Part shown: positions 17,446-26,708 of the stretch, one piece after another | Numbering within the stretch: position 1 is the stretch's first letter | Layout: each line of letters opens with the position of its first letter | Source of the DNA: Amaricoccus macauensis_A | GTDB taxonomy: Bacteria; Pseudomonadota; Alphaproteobacteria; Rhodobacterales; Rhodobacteraceae | Assembly (NCBI RefSeq): GCF_049800915.1 | Contig: NZ_JBNAFY010000006.1 | Span: 62,001-126,000, forward strand | Direction: 5' to 3' | Length of the DNA: 64,000 nucleotides | Notes under the pieces: generated by a model | The model's database searches: none | What the model was told of the DNA's origin: nothing | What the model saw: only the letters and a program-made list of their open reading frames with translations | Made by a program: the position numbers and the translations under genes

Positions 17446-19389
17446 ATGACCGACCAGATGCATAAGCCCTCGGCCGAGATCGTCGCGAATGCTCATGCAG
17501 ATGCCGCGAGGTACGAAGAGCTCTACAAGGCTTCGGTTACGGATCCCGACGCGTTCTGGGGAGAACACGGCAAGCGGCTTGACTGGATCAAGCCCTACAC
17601 CAAGGTCAAGAACACGTCCTACGACTACCACAACGTGTCGATCAAATGGTTCGAGGATGGCGAGCTGAACGTCTCCGCGAACTGCATCGACCGTCACCTC
17701 GAAACCCGCGGCGACCAGACGGCAATCATCTGGGAAAGCGATGACCCGAACGTCAGCGAGAACATTACCTACCGGCAGCTCCACGAGAAGGTCTGCAAGT
17801 TCTCCAACGTTCTCAAGAATCTGGGCGTCTCGCGCGGCGATCGCGTCGTTCTCTACCTCCCGATGATCCCCGAAGCGGCCTACGCCATGCTGGCCTGCAC
17901 CCGCATCGGCGCGGTGCACTCCATCGTGTTCGCCGGTTTCTCGCCGGACGCGCTGAAGGCCCGTGTCGAGGGTTCCGGCGCCAAGCTCGTCGTCACCGCC
18001 GACCAGGCCCCCCGCGGCGGCCGCATGACCCCGCTCAAGACCAATGCCGACAAGGCGCTCGAAGGCCTCTCGGGCGTGAAGCAGCTCGTGGTCAAGCGCT
18101 CCGGCGCGGACATTCCCTGGGAATCGGGCCGTGATTTCTGGGTGCATGAGGAGATGGAGAAGGCCTCCGCCGAATGCGCGCCCGAGGCGATGAACGCGGA
18201 AGACCCGCTCTTCATCCTCTACACCTCCGGCTCCACCGGCGCACCGAAGGGCGTGGTCCACACCACCGGCGGCTACCTCGTCTACGCCTCCATGACCCAC
18301 GAATACATCTTCGACTACCACGAGGGCGACATCTACTGGTGCACGGCGGACGTGGGCTGGGTCACGGGCCACAGCTACATCGTCTACGGGCCGCTCGCCA
18401 ACGGCGCGACGACCCTGATGTTCGAGGGCGTGCCGACCTACCCGGATGCCGGCCGGTTCTGGGACGTCTGCCAGAAGCACAAGGTCAACATCTTCTACAC
18501 CGCGCCCACCGCGATCCGCGCGCTGATGGGCAAGGGCCGCGAGTTCGTCGACAAATACGACCTCTCCGACCTGCGCATCCTCGGCTCCGTGGGCGAGCCG
18601 ATCAATCCCGAAGCCTGGAACTGGTATAACGATGTCGTCGGCAAGGGGAACTGCCCGATCGTCGACACCTGGTGGCAGACCGAAACCGGCGGCATCCTGA
18701 TCTCGCCGCTTCCGGGCGCCACGCCCACCAAGCCCGGCTCGGCCACCAAGCCGTTCTTCGGCGTGCAGCCTGTGGTCCTCGAACCCACCTCGGGCCAGGA
18801 GATCGAGGAGACCCAATGCGAAGGCGTGCTGGCCATCAAGGACAGCTGGCCGGGCCAGATGCGCACGGTCTACGGCGATCACGACCGCTTCGTGCAGACC
18901 TATTTCAGCCAGTACAAGGGCTACTACTTCTCCGGTGACGGCTGCCGCCGCGACTCGGACGGCTACTACTGGATCACCGGCCGCGTCGATGACGTGATCA
19001 ACGTCTCCGGCCACCGCATGGGCACGGCGGAAGTGGAAAGCGCCCTGGTCGCGCACGCCAAGGTCGCCGAAGCCGCCGTGGTGGGCTACCCCCACGAGGT
19101 CAAGGGCCAGGGCATCTACGCCTATGTGACGCTCAACGCCGGCGAGGAATACACCGAGGAACTGCGGAAGGAACTGCGCAACTGGGTCCGCAAGGAAATC
19201 GGCCCGATCGCCAGCCCCGACCTGATCCAGTGGGCACCCGGCCTGCCGAAGACCCGTTCGGGCAAGATCATGCGCCGCATCCTGCGCAAGATTGCCGAGA
19301 ACGACTACGGCGCATTGGGCGATACTTCCACGCTGGCCGATCCGAGCGTGGTGGACGAGCTGATCGACAACCGGATGAACGACGGCTGA
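17446..19389 (+). CDS. acs: Acetyl-CoA synthetase (AMP-forming)
   Basis: A 647-residue ANL-superfamily enzyme converting acetate, ATP and CoA to acetyl-CoA. It shows the P-loop YTSGSTGAPKG, WWQTETGG, the hinge region GYYWITGRVDDVINVSGHR, and the C-terminal acetylation-site motif PKTRSGKIMRR, whose Lys is reversibly acetylated in homologues. ATG 17446 gives the usual N terminus; the upstream frame is leader sequence. The gene stands alone and ends in a strong terminator. Confidence 0.96.
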   Translation: MTDQMHKPSAEIVANAHADAARYEELYKASVTDPDAFWGEHGKRLDWIKPYTKVKNTSYDYHNVSIKWFEDGELNVSANCIDRHLETRGDQTAIIWESDDPNVSENITYRQLHEKVCKFSNVLKNLGVSRGDRVVLYLPMIPEAAYAMLACTRIGAVHSIVFAGFSPDALKARVEGSGAKLVVTADQAPRGGRMTPLKTNADKALEGLSGVKQLVVKRSGADIPWESGRDFWVHEEMEKASAECAPEAMNAEDPLFILYTSGSTGAPKGVVHTTGGYLVYASMTHEYIFDYHEGDIYWCTADVGWVTGHSYIVYGPLANGATTLMFEGVPTYPDAGRFWDVCQKHKVNIFYTAPTAIRALMGKGREFVDKYDLSDLRILGSVGEPINPEAWNWYNDVVGKGNCPIVDTWWQTETGGILISPLPGATPTKPGSATKPFFGVQPVVLEPTSGQEIEETQCEGVLAIKDSWPGQMRTVYGDHDRFVQTYFSQYKGYYFSGDGCRRDSDGYYWITGRVDDVINVSGHRMGTAEVESALVAHAKVAEAAVVGYPHEVKGQGIYAYVTLNAGEEYTEELRKELRNWVRKEIGPIASPDLIQWAPGLPKTRSGKIMRRILRKIAENDYGALGDTSTLADPSVVDELIDNRMNDG

Positions 19390-19416
19390 ACCCGTTAACC
19401 ATTCCGGAACGTGATG

Positions 19417-19440
19417 GGCGGGGCTTCGGCTCCGCCTTTT
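19417..19440 (+). terminator. Rho-independent terminator of acs
   Basis: GGCGGGGC (19417-19424) pairs with GCTCCGCC (19429-19436) through seven Watson-Crick pairs and one G-T wobble around a TTCG tetraloop. Four T residues follow, 28 bases after the acs stop. Confidence 0.85.
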
Positions 19441-19562
19441 GCTTATGTTGCAGCGCAGCAACGCTCAGGATCGTAGAAGCGCGCGCTCCATGCCTCGGAC
19501 TGGACAAGCGCACCTTGCCCGTGTTTTCTTCCCCCCATCTGTAACAACACGGATCGACCGCA

Positions 19563-20012
19563 TTGAGCATCAGAACTGCGCTGGCCCTCTGTCTGGGCAT
19601 CGCTGCAACCGTTCCGGCGCAAGCCTCGGAATCAGATCAGCCCAGCCCCGAGGCCGTCGCATGTCTTGCGGAAGCGGTCTACTTCGAGGCCCGTGGAACC
19701 ACGGATCGCGGCGCGCTGGCCGTGGCGCATGTGGTTGTCAATCGCCGGGAGAACGACGAGTTTCCCGGAACCATCTGCGGCGTCGTCGAGGATGGCTGCC
19801 AGTTCTCATACAAATGCGACGGTAAGCCGGAGGTTCTCGCGAACCCCGATGAGCGCGAACGTGCCTTCGAGGCCGCCGAAGCCGTTCTCGCCGGGGATGC
19901 ACCGGACCCGACCGACGGCGCGCTGTTCTTCCATGCCAGCAGCGTCGATCCCGGCTGGTTCGCCTCCCGCCCGCGCGTGGGCGAGATCGCCGGAAACGTC
20001 TTTTATCGCTGA
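19563..20012 (+). CDS. SleB-type cell wall hydrolase, copy 1
   Basis: A 149-residue exported protein with a signal peptide ending near AQASE. Its Hydrolase_2/SleB domain has the conserved LAEAVYFEARG with catalytic Glu, VAHVVVNRR, CGVVEDGCQFSYKCDG and GALFFHA segments. Such proteins cleave peptidoglycan glycan strands. The start codon is TTG at 19563, chosen because it alone yields the signal peptide. A lipoprotein paralogue follows 69 bases downstream. Confidence 0.85.
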   Translation: MSIRTALALCLGIAATVPAQASESDQPSPEAVACLAEAVYFEARGTTDRGALAVAHVVVNRRENDEFPGTICGVVEDGCQFSYKCDGKPEVLANPDERERAFEAAEAVLAGDAPDPTDGALFFHASSVDPGWFASRPRVGEIAGNVFYR

Positions 20013-20081
20013 AGCCAACGAGCCGATCCGCAAAATTTTCATGAAGTGTTCATGAAGTATCGCGGATCTTCCTGGTCAGGA

Positions 20082-20570
20082 ATGAAGCCCATGAAACCAA
20101 TACGCAATCTTCTGGCCGCACTCGGTGCGGCCGCCCTGGTCACCGGTTGTGCGATGCCGCCCGAAACCCCCGAGGTCGAGGCACCGCCGAGCCGCGCCGC
20201 GGCCAACCCGCAGGATCTGAGCTGCCTCGCGGAAGCGATCTATTTCGAGGCGCGCGGCACCGGGCAGGCCGGAACGGAAGCGGTGGCGCATGTTGTGGTC
20301 AACCGCGCCAAGAACCCGGAATTCCCCAATTCGGTCTGCGGCGTGGTCGCGGACCGCTGCCAGTTCGCCTACCGCTGCGACGGTATCCCGGAAACCTATG
20401 CCGAGCCGCTCGAGCGTGAGAAAGCGCTGAGAACGGCGGAGAAGGTCCTGACCGGCGCCCCGGACATCACCAAGGGCGCGCTCTTCTTCCACGCGGCCTG
20501 GGCCGAACCGGGCTGGTTCAACACCCGCCCCCGCGTCGGCAAGTTCGGCGGGAACGTGTTCTACCGGTAA
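20082..20570 (+). CDS. SleB-type cell wall hydrolase, copy 2 (lipoprotein)
   Basis: A 162-residue paralogue of the preceding gene. It has a lipobox, LVTGCA, in place of a cleaved signal, then a short linker and the same domain (LAEAIYFEARG, VAHVVVNRAKN, CGVVADRCQFAYRCDG, GALFFHAAW). It is predicted to be tethered to a membrane, whereas copy 1 is soluble in the periplasm. ATG 20082 is preferred; ATG 20091 also fits. The tandem arrangement indicates local duplication. Confidence 0.85.
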   Translation: MKPMKPIRNLLAALGAAALVTGCAMPPETPEVEAPPSRAAANPQDLSCLAEAIYFEARGTGQAGTEAVAHVVVNRAKNPEFPNSVCGVVADRCQFAYRCDGIPETYAEPLEREKALRTAEKVLTGAPDITKGALFFHAAWAEPGWFNTRPRVGKFGGNVFYR

Positions 20571-20589
20571 GAGAAGATCGACCGGGGCT

Positions 20590-22179
20590 TCAGGCCCCGG
20601 TCTTTACCAACTCGCCCGCCAGCGCCTTGTCGATCAGCGCGATGGTCTCGTTCACGCCGTAAAGCGCGATGAACCCGCCGAAACGCGGACCCTGTTTCGC
20701 CCCGAGCAGCACCTCGTAGATCGCGCCGAACCAGGCTCGAAGCGGATCGAAGCCGTGCTCGTTCCCGACCGCGAACACCACCGTCTGGAGCGCCTCGCCC
20801 TCGATCTCGCCATCGTAAGCCGCAAGCCGGTCGCGTAGATCCTTGAGCGCCGCCGCCTCTTTCTCGTCCGCCGCCCGGTAGACCTTCTCGGGCAGGACGA
20901 AATCCTCGAAATAGCGCACCGCGCGCCCGGCAGCCGCATCGAGACCCGGATGGCTCTCCGGGCTCGCCTCGGGGGCGTATTTGCGGATGAAGCCCCAGAG
21001 CACGTCCTTGTCATGCGCACCCGAAGCGGAGGCGAGGTTCAGCAGCATCGAGAACGGCACCACCATGTCGGAGGCTGGCGGCTTGCCGCCATGGATGTGC
21101 CAGGCGGGATTGGCCAGTTGCTGGTCCGGCGTCTGCCCAGGGAAGGCCCGCAGATGCTGGTGATATTCGTCCACAGCCTTCGGGATCACGTCGAAGAACA
21201 GCCGCTTGGCGGTCTTCGGCTTCTGGAACATGAAGTTTGCCAGCGATTCCGGGCTCGCATAGGTGAGCCACTCGTCGATCGAGATCCCGTTTCCGGTGGA
21301 TTTCGAGATCTTGCCGCCCTTCTCGTCGAGGAACAGCTCGTAGACGAAGTGCTCCGGCGGGTTGCCCCCAAGGATGCGGCAGATCCTGTCGTAAATCGGC
21401 GTGTTGGAGCTGTGATCCTTGCCGTACATCTCGAAATCGACGTCGAGTGCGGCCCAGCGCGCGCCGAAATCCGGCTTCCATTGCAGCTTCACCTGCCCGC
21501 CGGTGACGGGAAGCGTCCATTCGCGCCCCTCCTCGTCGTCGAAGGTGATGGTGCCCTCGGCCCCGTCCACATGCTTCATCGGCACGTAGAGCACCCGCCC
21601 CGTTTCCGGGTGGATCGGCAGGAAGCAGGAATAGGTCTGCTGGCGCTCCTCGCGGAGCGATTTCAGCATCACCTTCATGATGTCATCATAGCGCTCGGCA
21701 GCGCGCAGAAGCACTGCGTCGAACTGGCCGGACTTGTAGAAGTCCGTCGCCGAGATGAACTCGTATTCGAAGCCGAACGTGTCGAGAAACCGCCGCAGCA
21801 TGGCGTTGTTGTGGTGCCCGAAGCTCTCGAACTCCCCGAACGGATCGGGCACGCTCGTCAGCGGCTTCTGGAGATGTTCGCGCAGCGCGTCGCGGTTCGG
21901 CACGTTCTCCGGCACCTTGCGCATCCCGTCCATGTCGTCCGAGAAGCAGATCAGCCGCGTCGGAATGTCCGAGATCAGCTCGAAGGCGCGCCGGATCATC
22001 GTCGTGCGCGCAACCTCGCCGAAGGTCCCGATATGCGGCAGTCCCGAAGGCCCGTAGCCGGTCTCGAACAGCACGTAGCCCTTTTTGGGCGGGGCTTTCT
22101 CATAGCGTTTGGCAAGCGCACGAGCCTCCTGGAAGGGCCATGCCTTCGATGTCTCAGCCGCCTTGCGCAAATCGTCCAT
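20590..22179 (-). CDS. lysK: Lysyl-tRNA synthetase, class I
   Basis: A 529-residue class I enzyme charging tRNA-Lys, of the archaeal/spirochaete type that also occurs throughout Rhodobacterales. The HIGH-type signature PHIGT is at 48-52 and KISKS at 290-294. ATG 22179 follows GAGGG at good spacing; an ATG 14 codons upstream (22221) is possible. The frame is open to 23181 only as antisense of the next gene. Confidence 0.93.
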   Translation of the reverse strand: MDDLRKAAETSKAWPFQEARALAKRYEKAPPKKGYVLFETGYGPSGLPHIGTFGEVARTTMIRRAFELISDIPTRLICFSDDMDGMRKVPENVPNRDALREHLQKPLTSVPDPFGEFESFGHHNNAMLRRFLDTFGFEYEFISATDFYKSGQFDAVLLRAAERYDDIMKVMLKSLREERQQTYSCFLPIHPETGRVLYVPMKHVDGAEGTITFDDEEGREWTLPVTGGQVKLQWKPDFGARWAALDVDFEMYGKDHSSNTPIYDRICRILGGNPPEHFVYELFLDEKGGKISKSTGNGISIDEWLTYASPESLANFMFQKPKTAKRLFFDVIPKAVDEYHQHLRAFPGQTPDQQLANPAWHIHGGKPPASDMVVPFSMLLNLASASGAHDKDVLWGFIRKYAPEASPESHPGLDAAAGRAVRYFEDFVLPEKVYRAADEKEAAALKDLRDRLAAYDGEIEGEALQTVVFAVGNEHGFDPLRAWFGAIYEVLLGAKQGPRFGGFIALYGVNETIALIDKALAGELVKTGA

Positions 22180-22305
22180 TGCCGTGCCCTCGATGCACAC
22201 ATTTTCCTGATGGGCGGGCATGAGCCGCCACTTGCGCTTCCTATTGCCCGGCCCTGCGGCGGTCAATAGAACGGCAGGGACGTTTGACCCCTCCCAGGAG
22301 TGACC

Positions 22306-22752
22306 ATGCCTGCTTCCGACTACTCGGTTCCGCCGCTTTCCGCACAGGATGCGCTCGTGGCGATCATGGTTGCCGTCTCCGCCTCGGACGAGCACATCAC
22401 CAGCAACGAGCTGCTGTCCATCGGCCGCATGATCGAGGCGCTGCCGGTCTTCGACGGTTTCGACCGCGACCACCTGCCCCGCATCAGCCAGACGGTCTTC
22501 GATCTCTTCGAGGAAGAGGACGGACTCGAGGCCTTCTTCGGCATCGTCCGCGACGCGCTGCCCGACAATCTCCAGGAAACCGCCTACGCGCTGGCCTGCG
22601 ACGTGGCCGCCGCCGATGGCCACGCCTTCCAGGCCGAACTGCGCTTCCTCGAGGAACTGCGCTACGAGTTCGACATCGACCGGCTCCACGCAGCCGCCAT
22701 CGAACGCGGAAGTGCTGCCCGCCACCGGAGACTGATGCCCGAGGCCGACTGA
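22306..22752 (+). CDS. TerB-like all-helical protein
   Basis: A 148-residue acidic helical protein resembling the TerB/DjlA N-terminal fold: two similar half-segments, LVAIMVAVSASDEHITSNEL and ALACDVAAADGHAFQAEL, each with the DxxxxxxE pattern thought to bind metal. ATG 22306 follows CCAGGAG. The family is associated with stress and tellurite resistance, but no ter genes are nearby, so the role is unknown. Confidence 0.75.
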   Translation: MPASDYSVPPLSAQDALVAIMVAVSASDEHITSNELLSIGRMIEALPVFDGFDRDHLPRISQTVFDLFEEEDGLEAFFGIVRDALPDNLQETAYALACDVAAADGHAFQAELRFLEELRYEFDIDRLHAAAIERGSAARHRRLMPEAD

Positions 22753-22781
22753 GCCCTCACCGCACGCAGCGCGGGAGATCG

Positions 22782-23978
22782 TCACCGCACGCAGCGCACG
22801 AGGTTGTCGGACCGGTTGTAGTCGCAGGCATTGATCGAACAGGTGGTGTCCTCGGTCATCTCCTGGCCGATGACCGTCTTGATCGACGAGCGCTGCGCCC
22901 CGGCACCGTGCCAATCCGTGTAGTCGGTCTGATCGCCCGATCTGCTGAGCGCCTTTCCGAACGCAATGACGTTGGCATAAGTCTTCCAGTCGCCGAAGGT
23001 CGTGCTGGTCCAGTAGTCCAGCGTCTCGGAATCCTGCGTGACACCGAAGATGTCGTCGATCGCCGGAATGCTGGTGCGCTCGTAATCCACGATGCTCTGG
23101 AGTGCCTTGCTGTCGGGCAGGCGCCAGTCGCTGTGCCCGCCAAGTTCGAGCGCCTCGCAATAGGCCAGCGCCTCGGACCATTCCCGGCGGGTGCCGTCAT
23201 CGGCCTGCTGCCACATCAGACCGGTCGCCGCGTCGGTCACCGTGCCGTCACCATTGTCGCTGAAGGCATTCACGCCATAGACGCCCGCCTCTCCCGCCAC
23301 GCAACGCACGAAATTGCCCGGCGCCTTGCCATCCGGACCGGTCAGTCCGCCGGAGGCCGCCGCACCGGTGAAGAAATCGAGCCCGGTTCCGTAGGCCTTG
23401 ATATGACCGTCGGCAAAGTTGAACCCGAACGCCGCCTGGTTTCGGCCGTTCTGTACCGGACCCTTCACGTAAAGCGTGCTGCTCCAGTATTGCCCGGCAA
23501 AGGCCATCGGCCCCTGCGGATAGGAGAAATCGAACACGCCCGTATCGATATAAGGCGTGGGTGTGCCCTCTTCGGGCTTGAGCAACTCGCCCCGATTGTC
23601 GGCCAGCGAATAGAGCTCCTTGATCGACGGCACGCGCCAGTCCGTCCGGCCGCCAAGCTCAAGCGCCGCGCAATAGGACATGGCCTCGGCATATTGCAGA
23701 CGGTCCTCGGGAGGGGTCTGCTGCCACGAGAGCCCCGTGACGGTATCGCTCACGGTGCCGTCGCCATTGTCGGCATAGGCTGATTCGGTCCGGGCGTATT
23801 GCGCATCCTGCCCGTAAAGCGCGTCCCCTTCGGCAGGGCAGTCGATGGCGTCACCGGCAAGATCGAAACAGCGGTCCTGCATGGTATCGACCACCGGATA
23901 GGTGAGATCCTGCGCCGCGCAGACCTGGGCCCCGAGGGCCACCGTACCGACAATGAGGGAAGTGGGAAGAACGCGCAT
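22782..23978 (-). CDS. Exported protein with two DUF1566 (Lcl-type) domains
   Basis: A 398-residue protein with a signal peptide (residues 1-22, ending AQVCAAQ). It contains two copies of a DUF1566 unit: DNGDGTVSDTVTGLSWQQ with ELGGRTDWRVPSIKELYSL, then DNGDGTVTDAATGLMWQQ with ELGGHSDWRLPDSKALQSI. Each unit ends near a Cys-containing NFVRCV or NLVRCVR motif, suggesting disulfides. DUF1566 occurs in surface lectin-like and Lcl adhesins. The binding partner is unknown. Confidence 0.8.
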   Translation of the reverse strand: MRVLPTSLIVGTVALGAQVCAAQDLTYPVVDTMQDRCFDLAGDAIDCPAEGDALYGQDAQYARTESAYADNGDGTVSDTVTGLSWQQTPPEDRLQYAEAMSYCAALELGGRTDWRVPSIKELYSLADNRGELLKPEEGTPTPYIDTGVFDFSYPQGPMAFAGQYWSSTLYVKGPVQNGRNQAAFGFNFADGHIKAYGTGLDFFTGAAASGGLTGPDGKAPGNFVRCVAGEAGVYGVNAFSDNGDGTVTDAATGLMWQQADDGTRREWSEALAYCEALELGGHSDWRLPDSKALQSIVDYERTSIPAIDDIFGVTQDSETLDYWTSTTFGDWKTYANVIAFGKALSRSGDQTDYTDWHGAGAQRSSIKTVIGQEMTEDTTCSINACDYNRSDNLVRCVR

Positions 23979-24453
23979 GAACCGGCTCCAGTCCTGACAG
24001 TCTTTATAGCGAACGGGAAAGGGCCGCGCGACAATGGGCGGCACCCTTCGCGCGGACACTAGAGCCTGCCGCGGCGTACCGAATTGATCTGGATCGTGAA
24101 GTGAGGCGTTGTGCCGATTAACCGCGGTTCCCCCTACAGGACGAGCCGGTCGCCGCAGGTCGCTCCAAGGGCGGCAGTGCGGACCTAGCTGCCGTTGTCA
24201 AAGCCGGGTCAGCGGCCGTCCGAGGGTGGCGCGTCCTGCGGACTGTGCAGCGCAATTTATGGTGTCGACACCACGCGCGACCGGTCTTGAAAATGGCGGA
24301 AAAGAAAGCGCCCGCCATCGTGCAGAATGCACGCCTCCGACGTAACGGGCGGACGGGCGCTGGCCCGGCGGTGCTACGCACCTCGATTCCGGGCCATGAA
24401 CGTTAGGCCCCAATGTTCCATACGGGCTCCGATCCGCTGTTAGCCGCCTGGCC
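23979..24453. other. Gene-free 475-base segment with nested palindromes
   Basis: No frame gives a credible protein. Sequence structure is visible: a 12-base palindrome GGTGTCGACACC (24261-24272), CGGCAG/CTGCCG arms (24172-24194), and a nested foldable unit at 24309-24361. It separates a divergent gene start from the oxidoreductase 3' end. Confidence 0.5.
24309..24361. other. Foldable nested hairpin, possible structured RNA
   Basis: The outer arms GCGCCCG (24309-24315) and CGGGCGC (24355-24361) enclose a perfect inner hairpin CGTGCA-GAA-TGCACG (24320-24334). No T tract follows on either strand, so a simple terminator is unlikely. Only the pairing is seen; transcription is not shown. Confidence 0.35.
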
Positions 24454-25821
24454 TCAAAGCACCCCCTTCGCACTCTCCCGCAGCACCTGCATCAGCGCCT
24501 CGTCCTCGTATCGCGCGAGCGAGAACCCCGCGCCGTAAGGTGCAACCTGCGCCCCCGCCACCCAGGCCGCGGCCAATTCGCCCCCGGCACAGGCCGCCAT
24601 GGTCCCGAACCCGGAATAGGCGCAGTTCATGAACGCCCCCTCCGGTCCCATGGGGCCGATCAGCGGCCAGTTCTCCCCGGTCATGGTGTACCAGCCGCCG
24701 TAGTGGTGCATGTTGCGCGGAAGCTGGCCGTAATAGGCCTTTAGGCTCGGGTTCAGCCGCGCCGCCCCGCGCAGCACGATCTCGGGGAAATTGTCGTCGA
24801 GCGCCGCCTCCCAGCCTGCTTCCGCCGGGCTGTCGTTATAGGCCCAGCCCAGCTTCACCCAGGAGCCCCGGTCGCCACCGTCCGGACGGCAGTGGATCGC
24901 GCCGGGCATGTCTCCGGCCAGCCAGCGGAAATCCGGGTCTTCGGCCAGCATCTCCCGCTCCTCCGCCGACCAGTCGATCCGCTGCCCGTCGAGATCGATG
25001 GTGAAGGGCATGGCGCGCGGAATCGCCCCCTCCCGGTCCTCGAAGGCGATCTTCTGCTGAAACGTGTTGCGAAGCGGAAGCTCCACGCCCAGCATCGCCG
25101 CGATCCTGCCCGCGAAAGGCCCGGCAGCGTTGACGATCCTCTCGGCCCGGATCTGCCGCGCCCCATCCGCCCCGGAAAGTTCGAGCGCGAACCCGTCCCT
25201 GCCCAAGATTCCCTCGACCGAGGCCTCGATCCGCTCGAGCCCGGTGCCTTTCAGCGCCTCGAGCATGTGCATGCCGAGCTGCTGGCCGCTGATATCGCCC
25301 CCGCGCCGGATATGGATCACTGTTCGTACATCCGTCGCATAGGAGGGAAAGGCCTCCCGAATGAGCGAGACGTCCCGCAGGATATCCACCCCCACCGGCG
25401 CGGTCTCCCAGTCCGGGTCCACGGGCGGCTGGTAACCGGAGCCCTGCCCCGCCTCATGATACCGGATCAGATTTCCTGCGGTCTCGCCCAGCCCGTCATG
25501 AAGCTGCTGCACTAGCGCGTCGATCTCCGTCTCCCGCGTCACCAGCGCATAGCCGCGCCGGGTCATGTTGATCCGGTTGCCGCTCTCCCGCGCGATCCCT
25601 TCCAGCAGGTCGATCGAGCGATTGGTGAAGGCCACCATCGCGGGATGGGGCCACCAGTTGCGGTAGTTCTCGCCCGATTGCGCCGAGGTGAAACCCATCG
25701 GCGCGCCCCGGTCGATCAGGGCGATGCGGCGCATCCCGTGGTTCCGGTGAAGATAGAACGCCGTCGCGATGCCGATGATCCCCGCACCGATGATCGCGAC
25801 CTCATAGGAGTTTTCCGTCAT
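24454..25821 (-). CDS. FAD-dependent oxidoreductase, DAO family
   Basis: A 455-residue flavoenzyme with an N-terminal dinucleotide fold (AIIGAGIIGIATAFYL, about residues 9-24) and a DAO substrate domain with NAAGPFAGRIAAMLG. The C-terminal FAD contact is SGFGTMAACAGGELAA. The family oxidises amino or N-methyl-amino acids such as glycine, sarcosine or D-amino acids; the substrate is unknown. It is divergent from a GntR regulator, and the shared promoter region has a clean operator. Confidence 0.85.
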   Translation of the reverse strand: MTENSYEVAIIGAGIIGIATAFYLHRNHGMRRIALIDRGAPMGFTSAQSGENYRNWWPHPAMVAFTNRSIDLLEGIARESGNRINMTRRGYALVTRETEIDALVQQLHDGLGETAGNLIRYHEAGQGSGYQPPVDPDWETAPVGVDILRDVSLIREAFPSYATDVRTVIHIRRGGDISGQQLGMHMLEALKGTGLERIEASVEGILGRDGFALELSGADGARQIRAERIVNAAGPFAGRIAAMLGVELPLRNTFQQKIAFEDREGAIPRAMPFTIDLDGQRIDWSAEEREMLAEDPDFRWLAGDMPGAIHCRPDGGDRGSWVKLGWAYNDSPAEAGWEAALDDNFPEIVLRGAARLNPSLKAYYGQLPRNMHHYGGWYTMTGENWPLIGPMGPEGAFMNCAYSGFGTMAACAGGELAAAWVAGAQVAPYGAGFSLARYEDEALMQVLRESAKGVL

Positions 25822-25885
25822 TCCCCTCGTGGCTCCCGCCCGTGTTCCACATCCCGTCCGAATCGTCGGACAATGGCAATTCCAA

Positions 25886-25920
25886 AATCGTATTCGATCA
25901 TGATATAAACGAATACGATT
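25886..25920. promoter_or_regulatory. Palindromic operator between oxidoreductase and GntR genes
   Basis: Perfect 11-base inverted repeats AATCGTATTCG (25886-25896) and CGAATACGATT (25910-25920) are separated by 13 bases. The site lies 65 bases before the oxidoreductase start and 79 before the GntR start. Its position suggests that the GntR protein binds here to control both genes. Confidence 0.7.
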
Positions 25921-25998
25921 CTCAATACCCGACCAGATCGGGGGAATGGCAATGTGGCAAATGTGCGAATACCCTCCCGGAAAAAGCGAGCGAGCCAG

Positions 25999-26667
25999 AT
26001 GACTTCACAGCGATCCGACCTTCGGGAGCAACCGGCCCTCTCGGCCTCGCAGCCGATCTACGAGGGGCTGCGCAACGACATCCTTTCGGGCAAGCTCACA
26101 CCGGGCGCGCCCTTGCGCCAGGACGACATCGCCCGGCAGCACGGGGTCAGCAAGATGCCCGTGCGCGAGGCGCTGATGAAGCTCGAGGCGGATGGTTATG
26201 TGCTGTTCCGCAAGAACCGGGGGGCGATCGTGCGCGAGGTCTCCGTCGCGGAGCTTCTCAACCTGATGGACATTCGCATCGCACTCGAATGCAAGGCGCT
26301 CGAGCTTGCGATCCCGAACCAGGTCGCCGCCGATCATGAGCAGGCCGGGCGCTTGCTCGACGATTACGCCAGCCATCGAAGCTCGGCGCAGTGGAGCGAG
26401 ATGAACCGGGCCTTCCACCACATGCTCTACGAGCCCTGCGGCAATCCCCAGCTTCTCGAAATGATCACCGACATCCAGCGCCGCATCGGCCCCGCCACGC
26501 GGTTGCTGGTGAGCGAGACCTCAGGGCTGGAACGCCCCGACAGGGAGCATCGCGAGATCCTGCGTGCCTGCATCGAAGGCGATGTCGCTCGCGGCGTCGA
26601 TCTGTTGAAGGCGCATATCACCACCACCAGGAAGGAGATTGCGGCGCAATTCCGCCGCAGAGGGTGA
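25999..26667 (+). CDS. GntR-family (FCD) transcriptional regulator
   Basis: A 222-residue regulator with an N-terminal winged helix (PIYEGLRNDILSGKLTPGAP, then DIARQHGVSKMPVREALMKL) and a C-terminal all-helical FCD effector domain with metal-ligand-like RIALECKALE, MNRAFHHMLYE and DREHREILRA. FCD regulators usually repress adjacent catabolic genes and release DNA on binding a carboxylate. It is divergent from the FAD oxidoreductase. ATG 25999 is chosen; an upstream start at 25954 adds a non-family extension. Confidence 0.9.
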   Translation: MTSQRSDLREQPALSASQPIYEGLRNDILSGKLTPGAPLRQDDIARQHGVSKMPVREALMKLEADGYVLFRKNRGAIVREVSVAELLNLMDIRIALECKALELAIPNQVAADHEQAGRLLDDYASHRSSAQWSEMNRAFHHMLYEPCGNPQLLEMITDIQRRIGPATRLLVSETSGLERPDREHREILRACIEGDVARGVDLLKAHITTTRKEIAAQFRRRG

Positions 26668-26708
26668 TCTCCGGACCAGCCTGTGACCCCGGCATTTTGC
26701 ACCCTCGT

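Noticed and set aside
17287..19461. 724-codon open frame antisense to acs
   Set aside because: Composition of a shadow frame and no family features; acs is unambiguous.
20950..22269. 439-codon open frame antisense to lysK
   Set aside because: Shadow frame; lysK motifs are intact on the other strand.
24118..24473. Short open frames between the DUF1566 and oxidoreductase genes
   Set aside because: Arg/Ser-rich translations with no homology pattern and no start signals; region better described as non-coding.
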